Below are positions 44,394 to 52,529 of a DNA stretch of 64,000 nucleotides, piece after piece (within the stretch, counting starts at the first letter, position 1; every line of letters starts with the position of its first letter). The notes beneath the pieces are model-generated. The model was not told the DNA's origin. It searched no databases and saw only the letters and a list, made by a program, of their open reading frames with translations. A program made the translations under genes and the position numbers. The stretch lies in the NCBI GenBank assembly GCA_036501535.1, contig DASYAE010000237.1:124001-188000 (forward strand), in the 5' to 3' direction. This DNA comes from DASYAE01 sp036501535 (lineage in GTDB: Bacteria; Actinomycetota; Actinomycetes; Streptomycetales; Catenulisporaceae).

Positions 44394-46453
44394 CCGGCGT
44401 GCCACCCGTCCCCACGCGGGTGCGCGCGCATGCCGGCGAGTTCCCGGGCCGGCCCGCCTTCCCCGGCGCGACGCTCGGCGAGGTCGCCGGCCGCGCCGAC
44501 GCGCTCGCCGGACGGCTGGCGCTCGCCGGCGTGCAGCCCGGCGACGTGGTCGCGGTGACCGGGGACGACGCCGACGCCGTGGCGGTCGCCCCGCTGGCGG
44601 TCTGGTGGTGCGGCGCCGCGCTGCTGCCGATCCCCTCCAGCACACCCGCGCCGCGCGTCCGCGCCATGCTGGCCGTCACGGGTGCCCGCGTGGCCGTCGT
44701 TACCGGCGATACGCCGCTCGTGGTGCCTACCGGGATTCGCACGGTGGACGTACGCGACTTGGCGGCGGCGCGATCCACACCGTCCCCGCCGGTCGCCCTG
44801 CCAGGCGCCGATCCTGCGGGGCTGGCCTACATCATCTGCACCTCCGGCTCCACGGGCACCCCGAAGGCCGTCGCCGTGCGGCACGGCCCGTTCGCCGACC
44901 ACATCGACGCCATGATCGGCCTGCTCGGCCTGACGGAACGCGACACGGTCACACAGTTCGCGTCGCCCGGCTTCGACGTGGCGCTGGAGGAGACGTGGAC
45001 CGCGCTGGCCGCCGGAGCCGCGCTGGTGCCCCGGGCCGGGCGGCTCTGGTCGCCGGCCGACCTGTTGGCCCTGACCGTCGAGCACGCGGTGACGGTGTGG
45101 CAGCTGCCGACCGCCTACTGGGCCACCCTGGTCGACCACGTGAGCGCGCACGGCGCCGCCACGCCGCCGCCGTCGCTGCGCTGCGTGGTGATCGGCAGCG
45201 AGGCGGCCGGCAGTGGCACCGCGCGCGCGTGGCTCCGCTCGCCGTGGGGCGCGGTGCGCCTGGTCAACGGGTACGGCCCCACCGAGACGGTCGTCACGGC
45301 CACCGCCTATGAGGTGCCGCGCGATCCCGCCGCCCTCGTCACCCCGATCCTGCCGATCGGCGGCGCGCTGCCGGGCAGACGAACGCATGTGCTCGATGCG
45401 CAGCGACGTCCCGTGCCGGACGGCGAATCGGGCGAGCTGTACGTGTCAGGCGCCTGCCTCGCCGACGGCTACCTCGGCGACCCCGACACGACAGCGGCGT
45501 CATTCATCCGGCTCCCGGACGGCACGCGCGCGTTCCGTACCGGCGACTGGGTATCGCGGCGTCCGGACGGCTGCCTCGATTTCCACGGCCGGCGCGACCG
45601 CCAGGTGAAGATCGGCGGCGTGCGGATCGAGCTGGCGGAGGTCGAGGCGGTCCTCGCGACGGCGCCCGGCGTGGCGTCGGCGGTCGTGCGGGCCGTGGAC
45701 GGCGGTCCGGCCGCCCGGCTGGAGGCCTGCGTGCAGTCGTCGGCCGATCCGACGACCTGGCCGGAGCTCGCCGCGCAGGTGCGGCGGTACGCGGCGGCGC
45801 ACCTGCCGCCGGGGGCCGTCCCGGCGACCGTGACCGTGGGCGACAGCCTCCCGGTCACCGCGAACGGGAAACTCGACCGCACCGCACCCGACCACGCTGC
45901 ACTCGACCGCACTGCGGCCGCGGAGCGGCTGGTCCTGCGCCGGATCACCGGCGACGACCGCACCGCCCCGGCATCGGACGGCCCGGCCGGTCGCCGGGGG
46001 CTCAGTGAGCTGATGGCCCTGCGCGGAGAGACGGAGCTGACGTCCGCGCTGCGCGAACTGCTTGGCGCGGGCGCTCCGGCTACCGCGCTCGTACCCGTCA
46101 TCGAGGCCGTACGCACCGGCTTGGACCCGCTCGTCGGCTGGGCCGCCGGCGCGGTGCGCGTCACGGACGGCCGGATCGTGCTCGACACCGGCGTGCTCGG
46201 CGAAGTAAGCACCGCGCGCCGCAGCCTGGCCGCCGCAGAGCGCTGCGACGCCGATCTGGAACGCCTGGTCCGCCACATCGCCGAGGACGACCGCGCCGCG
46301 CCGGTCGCCCCGCGGCTGCGATCCCTGCTCAGCGCGACGGCCACCGACGCCGCGACCGGCGAGCCGGCCCGGCCCGACCTCGCGGCACCGGGGCCTGAGG
46401 ACGTCGAGCGCGCCGTCGCCCTGGTGCGGCGCACGGCCGCGAAAACACCGTGA
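44390..46453 (+). CDS. Stand-alone adenylation protein with extra C-terminal domain, 687 aa
   Basis: The A domain covers residues about 1-515: YIICTSGSTGTPKAVAV, FDVALEETWTAL, NGYGPTETVV, FRTGDW, KIGGVRIELAEV, and Lys in TANGKLD. The pocket code by alignment to PheA is about D-V-E-Q-V-G-G-V-T-K, which I cannot assign. No carrier domain follows. Instead the last 170 residues form an uncharacterised Ala/Arg-rich helical region (ELMALRGETELTSALREL, RSLAAAERCDADLERLVRHI). It is the natural candidate to load one of the A-less carrier domains of NRPS1 or NRPS2 in trans. It is translationally coupled to the radical SAM gene. Confidence 0.85.
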   Translation: MTGVPPVPTRVRAHAGEFPGRPAFPGATLGEVAGRADALAGRLALAGVQPGDVVAVTGDDADAVAVAPLAVWWCGAALLPIPSSTPAPRVRAMLAVTGARVAVVTGDTPLVVPTGIRTVDVRDLAAARSTPSPPVALPGADPAGLAYIICTSGSTGTPKAVAVRHGPFADHIDAMIGLLGLTERDTVTQFASPGFDVALEETWTALAAGAALVPRAGRLWSPADLLALTVEHAVTVWQLPTAYWATLVDHVSAHGAATPPPSLRCVVIGSEAAGSGTARAWLRSPWGAVRLVNGYGPTETVVTATAYEVPRDPAALVTPILPIGGALPGRRTHVLDAQRRPVPDGESGELYVSGACLADGYLGDPDTTAASFIRLPDGTRAFRTGDWVSRRPDGCLDFHGRRDRQVKIGGVRIELAEVEAVLATAPGVASAVVRAVDGGPAARLEACVQSSADPTTWPELAAQVRRYAAAHLPPGAVPATVTVGDSLPVTANGKLDRTAPDHAALDRTAAAERLVLRRITGDDRTAPASDGPAGRRGLSELMALRGETELTSALRELLGAGAPATALVPVIEAVRTGLDPLVGWAAGAVRVTDGRIVLDTGVLGEVSTARRSLAAAERCDADLERLVRHIAEDDRAAPVAPRLRSLLSATATDAATGEPARPDLAAPGPEDVERAVALVRRTAAKTP

Positions 46454-46523
46454 GAAGCCGACGCGAGGTGATTCACCAGTGACGAGCGAATAACGCAATA
46501 ACCGATTTAGCGACGCCTTCAAA

Positions 46524-46549
46524 AGATCTGCCGGCGTGTCGGCAGATCT
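46524..46549 (+). terminator. Hairpin upstream of the small peptide gene
   Basis: A 10-bp perfect stem (AGATCTGCCG/CGGCAGATCT) with a 6-base loop (46534-46539), followed by a T-rich stretch (CTTGTGGTGCTATTTT). It lies 71 bp after the stand-alone A gene and probably ends that transcript. Confidence 0.7.
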
Positions 46550-46602
46550 CTTGTGGTGCTATTTTCCATGCACGTCAGCGGCATAGTCGTGAAAAATTCA
46601 CA

Positions 46603-46631
46603 TTGCGTCGCCCGACGATTCGGAATTATCC
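46603..46631 (+). promoter_or_regulatory. Candidate promoter of the small peptide gene
   Basis: -35 TTGCGT (46603-46608), 17-bp spacer and -10 TTATCC (46626-46631), 51 bp before the ATG. A GTGAA-AAA-TTCAC inverted repeat (46589-46601) lies just upstream. The region between the hairpins is clearly less GC-rich than the flanks. Confidence 0.4.
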
Positions 46632-46681
46632 TCACGGTGCCCGGCAAGTCCCCGGTAATCGAAGCCCCGAAAGGAGACCGC

Positions 46682-46789
46682 ATGAACACGGTCGAGAACA
46701 AGAGCGAGCAGAAGCCGGCCCCGGCCGCCGAGAAGAACATTTCCAGCAAGATCAAGAAGTACGGCAGCTACGACCGGCTGCAGGGCTGA
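46682..46789 (+). CDS. 35-residue Lys-rich peptide of the NRPS cluster
   Basis: A short gene with a strong RBS (AAAGGAGA, five bases before the ATG) and high third-position GC. The frame opens at 46553, but only the ATG at 46682 has an RBS. The peptide has no signal sequence or membrane segment. It is rich in Lys, Glu, Ala and Pro, and ends KIKKYGSYDRLQG. Hairpins stand on both sides (46524-46549 and 46798-46828), giving it its own transcription unit between the stand-alone A gene and NRPS1. RiPP precursors are often arranged this way. No known precursor, MbtH or carrier family is recognised. It could be a scaffold peptide, a regulator or a small accessory protein of the NRPS. Confidence 0.6.
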   Translation: MNTVENKSEQKPAPAAEKNISSKIKKYGSYDRLQG

Positions 46790-46797
46790 CTCATCGG

Positions 46798-46828
46798 GCG
46801 GGCGAACGGCCTCGGGCCGTTCGCCCGC
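46798..46828 (+). terminator. Hairpin between small peptide gene and NRPS1
   Basis: A perfect 14-bp stem (GCGGGCGAACGGCC/GGCCGTTCGCCCGC) with a 3-base loop, nine bases after the peptide stop and 35 bp before the NRPS1 start. It can act as an attenuator that makes the peptide more abundant than the NRPS. Confidence 0.85.
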
Positions 46829-46862
46829 CGTTCTCGCCGCGGGAAGGCTGACGGCACTGATC

Positions 46863-49800
46863 ATGACCGAAACCAGCGCGTGGACCGTCGACGACCCGTC
46901 CGCGGCATGGCCGGCGCGGCTGCACGGCAGCCGGGTCGAGCCGGAATTCGACCCGGCGGGGCCCGCGTTCCCCGGCCCGCCGGGCACGCGGCTGCCCGAG
47001 GCCACGACCGCCGATCTCGACACGCTCACCGGCGCCGACCCGCTCGGGCTGCACCTGGTGGCGGTGGCGGCGACCCGGCTGGTCCTCGCGGCGCTGACCG
47101 GCGACACGCGGCCCGTCGTCGTCGCGCCCGTGCCCCTTGGCCACCCGCACGACGGCGAACTCGCGTGGTGCGCGCCGCTCCCTCTCGACGACCTGGACGA
47201 CCGGATCGAGGACGTCCTGCGCGCGACGCACGACGAGTTCGAGGCCGCGCTCCCGCTCGCCTGGCCGGACCGTCAGCTGCTGGCCGACCGGCTGGCCCGC
47301 TCCGAGGCGGCCGACCCCAGGGTGCTCTCCCGGCTCGCCGTCGTCCACGGAGGGGCCCACCGCTGCGGCCCGCTCGGTGAGACAGACCTCGTCATCACCC
47401 TCGAACGCGACGACGGCGGCATCATCGTCGGGCTGCGTTCGCCGCTTGAGCGCGTACCCCGCGCCGCCTGGTCGCTGCCCCGGTGCGTGGCCGCGACGAT
47501 GGCGTGGATCGCCGCGAATCCCCACGAGCGCGCCGCCGACGTCGATGTGCTCGGCGCTGAGCAGCGCGCTGAGTTGACCCGCTGGGCGAGCCGCGCGCAG
47601 GCCGAGAAGCCCGGCGGCGAGTTTGAGGGCACTGTCTCGCTCACCTTGCCCACCGGGCTCCCGGCGCCGATCGGAATGCCGGGCACGCTGCGCGCACTGG
47701 GAAGCCCCGAGTGCCCGGCGCTCTGGACGCCCACAGGTGAGCTGGTCGTCCTGGCAGCACCGACCCAGAACATTGACACGCTACCGCAGGAAGCTGATCC
47801 GTCCGTGCGGTGGGCACCGATCGATGACGCCGAACGAGCCGTCGACGAGGCCTGGAGCCACGTGCTCGGCACGCCGCCGCGCTCGGCGCGCGAGGACTTC
47901 TTCCACGCCGGCGGGCACAGCTTCACCGCCGCGCTGCTCGTCGCGCGGCTGGCCGAGACCTCCGGCAGCACGGTGGCCGTGCGGGACGTGTTCACCGCGC
48001 GGACCGCCGCCGAAATCGCCGCCCTGCTCCGCACGGCCGACTCGGCCCGCGCTGCGGCCCCGACCCCCGCAACGGCGGGCCCGACAGCCGCGAGCAACGC
48101 GCAGCGCCGCCTATGGTTCCTGGAGGGATACGACGGCAGCGAGCTGCGTCCGTACAACATGGTCGAGGCCTACCGGCTGGACGTCCGGCCGACCGAGCAG
48201 CTTCTGACCGCCGCGCTCACCGCTGTGGTCGCCCGGCACGAGGCGCTGCGCACGGCGCTGCGGCTCGACGGCGAAGGGCTCGAGCAGGTCGTGCTCGGCG
48301 TCGAGCAGGCGCCGCCGAACCTGCTCGTCCAGCGCGTGCGCACCGAGGACCTGAAAGCGGTCCTGGCCGAAGCCGCCGCCGCCGAGCAGCGCCACCGCTT
48401 CGACCTGGCGAGCGGACGGCTGCTGCGCGCGACCTGGCTGGACGACGGCTCCGACAGTGCCACCCTGCTGCTGAACATCCACCACTGTGCCGGCGATGGC
48501 TGGTCCTCCGCGGTGGTCATGGATGACCTGGTCGCCGCACTGCGGGACGGCACGCTGCCGGCAGAGCCGCCGATGCCGTACCGGGAGCACTGCGCATGGC
48601 TTGCGCAGTGGCTGGCCTCGGACGGCGGCGAGGGCGACCGCGCGTTCTGGCGGCGCACGCTGGCCGGTCTCGACCCGGCGGACCTCCCGCTGGACCGGCG
48701 CCGCCCGCCGGTGCGCGACTCGCGCGGCGGCAAGGCGCAACTGCCGCTCGACCTGCCCGCCGAGGCGCTGACCCGGCTGTGCCGGGAGGCCGACGTCACG
48801 CCGTTCATGGTCTTCGTGGCCGCTGTGCGCGTGCTGCTGCATCGCCTTACCGGCCAGGGCGACGTCCCGCTCGGGACCGTCGTCGCTGGCCGCGATCAGC
48901 CCGGCTCGATCACCTCGGTCGGCCTGTTCGCCAACACCGTCGTGCTGCGCACCGCGATCGACGGGGACATGGACTTCCGCGCCGTGCTGCGCGAGGTGCG
49001 CTACACCGCCCAACTCACGCGGGAGCACGACCGCTACCCGTTCGACGCACTCGTCGACGAACTCGGCGTGGAGCGCGTGCCGGGCCGCAACCCGCTGTTC
49101 GACCTCTTCGTCGAGACCGTGCTGACCGGGCCGCCCGCGTTCCACGCCGCCGACCACGTCGCCCGGGTGGAGACCGAGCTGCTGGTCAGCGACTTCGACC
49201 TGGCGTTCAGCTTCACGGACGACGCGGTGTGGGTGCGGTACCGCGCCGACGTCGTCGACCCGGAGACCGCCGGCCGGCTCGCGCAGCAGGTCCGCGAGCT
49301 GCTGTCGGGCCTGCTCGCCGATCCGGACGCGCCGGTGAGCATGGCGCCCCTGCTGCCCGCGGACCAGCGCCGGTACCTGCTCGACGCGGTGAACGACACA
49401 GTCGCGCCGTTCCCCGCCGACGCCACGCTGTTGGACTTGGTGGACCGTCAGACCGTCGCCCGCCCGGACGCACCCGCCGTCGTCCACGGCGACACCACGC
49501 TCAGCTTCGCAGAACTCGACCGGCGGGCCGAACGGCTCGCCGCGAGCCTGGCCGAGCGTGCGGCCGCGGGGCCGGGCCGCCTGGTCGCGATCGTGTGCAA
49601 GCGCACCGAATGGATGGTCGTCGCGCTGCTCGCCGTGCTGAAGACCGGGGCGGCGTTCCTGCCGCTCGACCCGGAGCAGCCGGACGCACGCCTTGGCAGG
49701 CTGCTGTCCCGCAGCGCCGCTGTCGCAGTGGTCGCCGACGGCCGGTATCTCGAGACCTGCGAACGGCTCGCCACGGTCCCGGTGCTCGACGCGCGCGACG

Positions 49801-52529
49801 AACGGCCCGCGTCACCCCGCCCGCCCGGCGCCGCGGCCGGGCCGGCCGACCTCGCGTACGTGATCTACACGTCCGGCTCGACCGGCGAGCCGAAGGGCGT
49901 GATGGTCGAGCACCGCGGCATCGTCAACACCGTCCACTTCCGCGCGGGCTACTACGGCTTCGACGCCGGCCACTGCGTGCTTCAGGTTCCGCCGATCCAC
50001 TTCGACAGCGGCATCAACGACGTGTTCTCCGCGCTGATCGCCGGCACGCCGGTGGTGGTGATATCCCGTCAGGACGTCCTCGACCCGGCCACGGTGGCCG
50101 CAACCATCGAGCGGTACCGCGTCACCCACGTGATGCTGGTGCCCAGCCTCTACCAGATCCTGCTGGACCGGCTCGCGCCCGCGCTCGGCTCGGTGCGCCA
50201 GATCGTGCTCGTCGGCGAGCGGCTGCCGGAGACGCTGGCCCGGCAGCATGCCGAGCTGGTCGGCCAGGCGCGGCTCTACAACGAGTACGGCCCGACCGAG
50301 GACAGCGTGTGGACCACGGTCGAGGAGATCACCGATCCCGGCGCCGAGATCCTGATCGGCCGTCCGATCGCGAACAAGGTCGTCGACCTGCTCGACCCCG
50401 ACGGGCGGCTGGTGCCGCTCGGCGTCGCCGGGGAGATCTGCATCGGCGGCATCGGCCTTGCCCGCGGGTACCTGGACGACCCCGCGCTGACCGAGCGCCG
50501 GTTCGTGCCCAATCCGGAGCGGCCGGGGCGGCGGATGTACCGCACCGGCGACCTGGCGCAGCGGCTGCCCGACGGGCGGCTGCGCTACCTCGGGCGCATC
50601 GACGACCAGGTCAAGATCCGCGGCCAGCGGGTCGAGCCGGGCGAGGTCGCCGCCGTCCTCTGCGATGCCCCCGGCGTGCGGGCCTGCGCGGTCGTGCCGC
50701 TGCCGGACGCGCACGGCGCCCCGCGGCTCGTGGCCTACGTGGTCGGCGAGGCCGCGCCGGCCGGCCTGCGCGAGTTCGCGGGCCGGCGGCTGCCGCCGGC
50801 CATGGTGCCCGAGCGGTTCGTGGCGCTGGACGAGCTGCCGGTCACCTCCAACGGCAAGATCGACCGCCGCCGGCTCCCCGCGCCCGAATCGATCCCTGAG
50901 ACGCCGTCTGCCTCTGAAGCGCCGTCAGCTTTGGCCGCGCCACTCGACGACGCGGAACGGCTCGTGCGCGACGTGTGGGAGTCAGTGCTCGGGCAGCCGG
51001 TCGCCGATCTCGACGCGAGCCTGTTCCTGCTGGGCGGCCACAGCCTCGCGGCCGCGCGCATCGCCGTCGAGCTGACCACGAGGTGCGGCGCGCCGGTGTC
51101 GGTGGGCTCGGTGTTCCGCCACCAGACCGTGCGCTCGCTCGCCGCCTGCGTCCGCGAACTCGAGCCCGCACCGGCTCCCGCCCTCCCGGTGGCGCTCCCG
51201 CTCGCGCCGCCGCCGCTGTCAGCCGGCACACCGCTCTCCCATGCGCAGCGCCGGATCTGGCTCGCCGCGCAAGCCGACCCCGGCGCGTTCGTCATCTGCG
51301 ACGTGCTGCCGCTTGGCCGCCGCCTGGACTCCGACGCGCTGCGGCATGCGCTGCGCCACGTCATCGAGCGGCACGAGGCCCTGCGCACACGGTTCGAGGC
51401 GAGCGGCGCGACAGCCACGCAACACGTGCTTGACCAGCTGCCCGACGTGCCACTCGTCGTGGCGGAGTTGCCAACTGGAACGACCGGCGACTCCACGGCC
51501 CTGCGCGAAGCGCTGGCCGAGGTCAGGGAGATCAGGTTCGATCCGTCCCGCGCCTCGCTGATCGAGGTGCGGCTGATCCGCGGGCTGCCCGACGGCGACC
51601 TGCTCGCGGTCAGCGCCCACCACCTCGTCTATGACGGCTCGAGTGTGGCGATCCTGCTCGACGAACTCCTCGCGGCCCACGACGCCTACGCGACCGGCGC
51701 CGAGCCGTCCGTCGCCGGACCGGCACCGCGCTACCGCGACTGGGTCGCCGCCGAACAGGCGTGGCTCGCCGGCGACCAGGCGCAGCGCGCCGAGGAGTTC
51801 TGGCGCCGCACGCTGGCCGATCCGCCGACGCCCACCGAAATCCTGCCCGGCCCCCGCAGCCTGCGTCGCGGCACGCAAGTCGTGCTGCGCCGGACCACGC
51901 CGCACCACCGGACGGATCGCGGAACGCCGTTCGCGCTCGCGGTCGCCGCCCTGGCGACCGCCGTGCATCGCCGCACCGGCGCGTTGGACATGATCATCGG
52001 CTGTCCGATGAGCCTGCGCGACGGCGCCGACGCGGACGGCGCGATCGGCTGCTTCGTCAACGCCGTGCCCCTGCGCGTCGATCTCGCCCCGGACATGTCG
52101 CTCGGCGGCGTGCTCGACCGGGTCACCGAGCGCGTGCTGGCGGCCGCGGAACACGTTCGCCTCCCGTTCGACGCGCTGATCCGCAGGCTCCGCATCCGCT
52201 CCACGCCGGGTCGCAGCCTCCTGTTCGACCTCGGCGTCAGCTGGGAGGAGCGGGGCGCCGTCGATCAGGCCGACGACGCCGTCACGCTGCCGCCGCCGAC
52301 GGTCGGCGCCGCCGCAGATCTCTGGGTGTACGTGCACGAATCGCCGACCGCGCTCGTCCTGGAGATCGCCTACGACACGGCGCTGGCCGAGCCGGCCCAC
52401 GCGGCCGAGATCGCCGACGAGATCGCCGACCTCGTCACCCTGATCGCGCGCGAGCCCGAGTCGCCGCTGGCGGGTCCGCGCCTGGCGTTGGCAGGGTCGC
52501 AGACCTCTCACACCGAGGGGGTGTTGTAA
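46863..52529 (+). CDS. NRPS1: (C-lobe)-(A remnant)-PCP-C-A-PCP-C, 1888 aa
   Basis: Residues 20-235 resemble only the C-terminal lobe of a condensation domain and lack HHxxxDG. A short vestige of an A C-terminal subdomain (about 245-325) is followed by PCP1 (Ser353 in AGGHSFTAA). Then come a C domain with HHCAGDG (540-546), a complete A domain (FDSGIND at 1047, YNEYGPTED, Lys1332 in SNGKID), PCP2 (Ser1394 in LGGHSL) and a second C domain with HHLVYDG (1586-1592) at the end. The A pocket is about D-S-N-L-V-V-E-V-W-K. PCP1 has no A domain and must be loaded in trans. The terminal C hands over to NRPS2. No epimerase or thioesterase is present. Confidence 0.93.
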   Translation: MTETSAWTVDDPSAAWPARLHGSRVEPEFDPAGPAFPGPPGTRLPEATTADLDTLTGADPLGLHLVAVAATRLVLAALTGDTRPVVVAPVPLGHPHDGELAWCAPLPLDDLDDRIEDVLRATHDEFEAALPLAWPDRQLLADRLARSEAADPRVLSRLAVVHGGAHRCGPLGETDLVITLERDDGGIIVGLRSPLERVPRAAWSLPRCVAATMAWIAANPHERAADVDVLGAEQRAELTRWASRAQAEKPGGEFEGTVSLTLPTGLPAPIGMPGTLRALGSPECPALWTPTGELVVLAAPTQNIDTLPQEADPSVRWAPIDDAERAVDEAWSHVLGTPPRSAREDFFHAGGHSFTAALLVARLAETSGSTVAVRDVFTARTAAEIAALLRTADSARAAAPTPATAGPTAASNAQRRLWFLEGYDGSELRPYNMVEAYRLDVRPTEQLLTAALTAVVARHEALRTALRLDGEGLEQVVLGVEQAPPNLLVQRVRTEDLKAVLAEAAAAEQRHRFDLASGRLLRATWLDDGSDSATLLLNIHHCAGDGWSSAVVMDDLVAALRDGTLPAEPPMPYREHCAWLAQWLASDGGEGDRAFWRRTLAGLDPADLPLDRRRPPVRDSRGGKAQLPLDLPAEALTRLCREADVTPFMVFVAAVRVLLHRLTGQGDVPLGTVVAGRDQPGSITSVGLFANTVVLRTAIDGDMDFRAVLREVRYTAQLTREHDRYPFDALVDELGVERVPGRNPLFDLFVETVLTGPPAFHAADHVARVETELLVSDFDLAFSFTDDAVWVRYRADVVDPETAGRLAQQVRELLSGLLADPDAPVSMAPLLPADQRRYLLDAVNDTVAPFPADATLLDLVDRQTVARPDAPAVVHGDTTLSFAELDRRAERLAASLAERAAAGPGRLVAIVCKRTEWMVVALLAVLKTGAAFLPLDPEQPDARLGRLLSRSAAVAVVADGRYLETCERLATVPVLDARDERPASPRPPGAAAGPADLAYVIYTSGSTGEPKGVMVEHRGIVNTVHFRAGYYGFDAGHCVLQVPPIHFDSGINDVFSALIAGTPVVVISRQDVLDPATVAATIERYRVTHVMLVPSLYQILLDRLAPALGSVRQIVLVGERLPETLARQHAELVGQARLYNEYGPTEDSVWTTVEEITDPGAEILIGRPIANKVVDLLDPDGRLVPLGVAGEICIGGIGLARGYLDDPALTERRFVPNPERPGRRMYRTGDLAQRLPDGRLRYLGRIDDQVKIRGQRVEPGEVAAVLCDAPGVRACAVVPLPDAHGAPRLVAYVVGEAAPAGLREFAGRRLPPAMVPERFVALDELPVTSNGKIDRRRLPAPESIPETPSASEAPSALAAPLDDAERLVRDVWESVLGQPVADLDASLFLLGGHSLAAARIAVELTTRCGAPVSVGSVFRHQTVRSLAACVRELEPAPAPALPVALPLAPPPLSAGTPLSHAQRRIWLAAQADPGAFVICDVLPLGRRLDSDALRHALRHVIERHEALRTRFEASGATATQHVLDQLPDVPLVVAELPTGTTGDSTALREALAEVREIRFDPSRASLIEVRLIRGLPDGDLLAVSAHHLVYDGSSVAILLDELLAAHDAYATGAEPSVAGPAPRYRDWVAAEQAWLAGDQAQRAEEFWRRTLADPPTPTEILPGPRSLRRGTQVVLRRTTPHHRTDRGTPFALAVAALATAVHRRTGALDMIIGCPMSLRDGADADGAIGCFVNAVPLRVDLAPDMSLGGVLDRVTERVLAAAEHVRLPFDALIRRLRIRSTPGRSLLFDLGVSWEERGAVDQADDAVTLPPPTVGAAADLWVYVHESPTALVLEIAYDTALAEPAHAAEIADEIADLVTLIAREPESPLAGPRLALAGSQTSHTEGVL

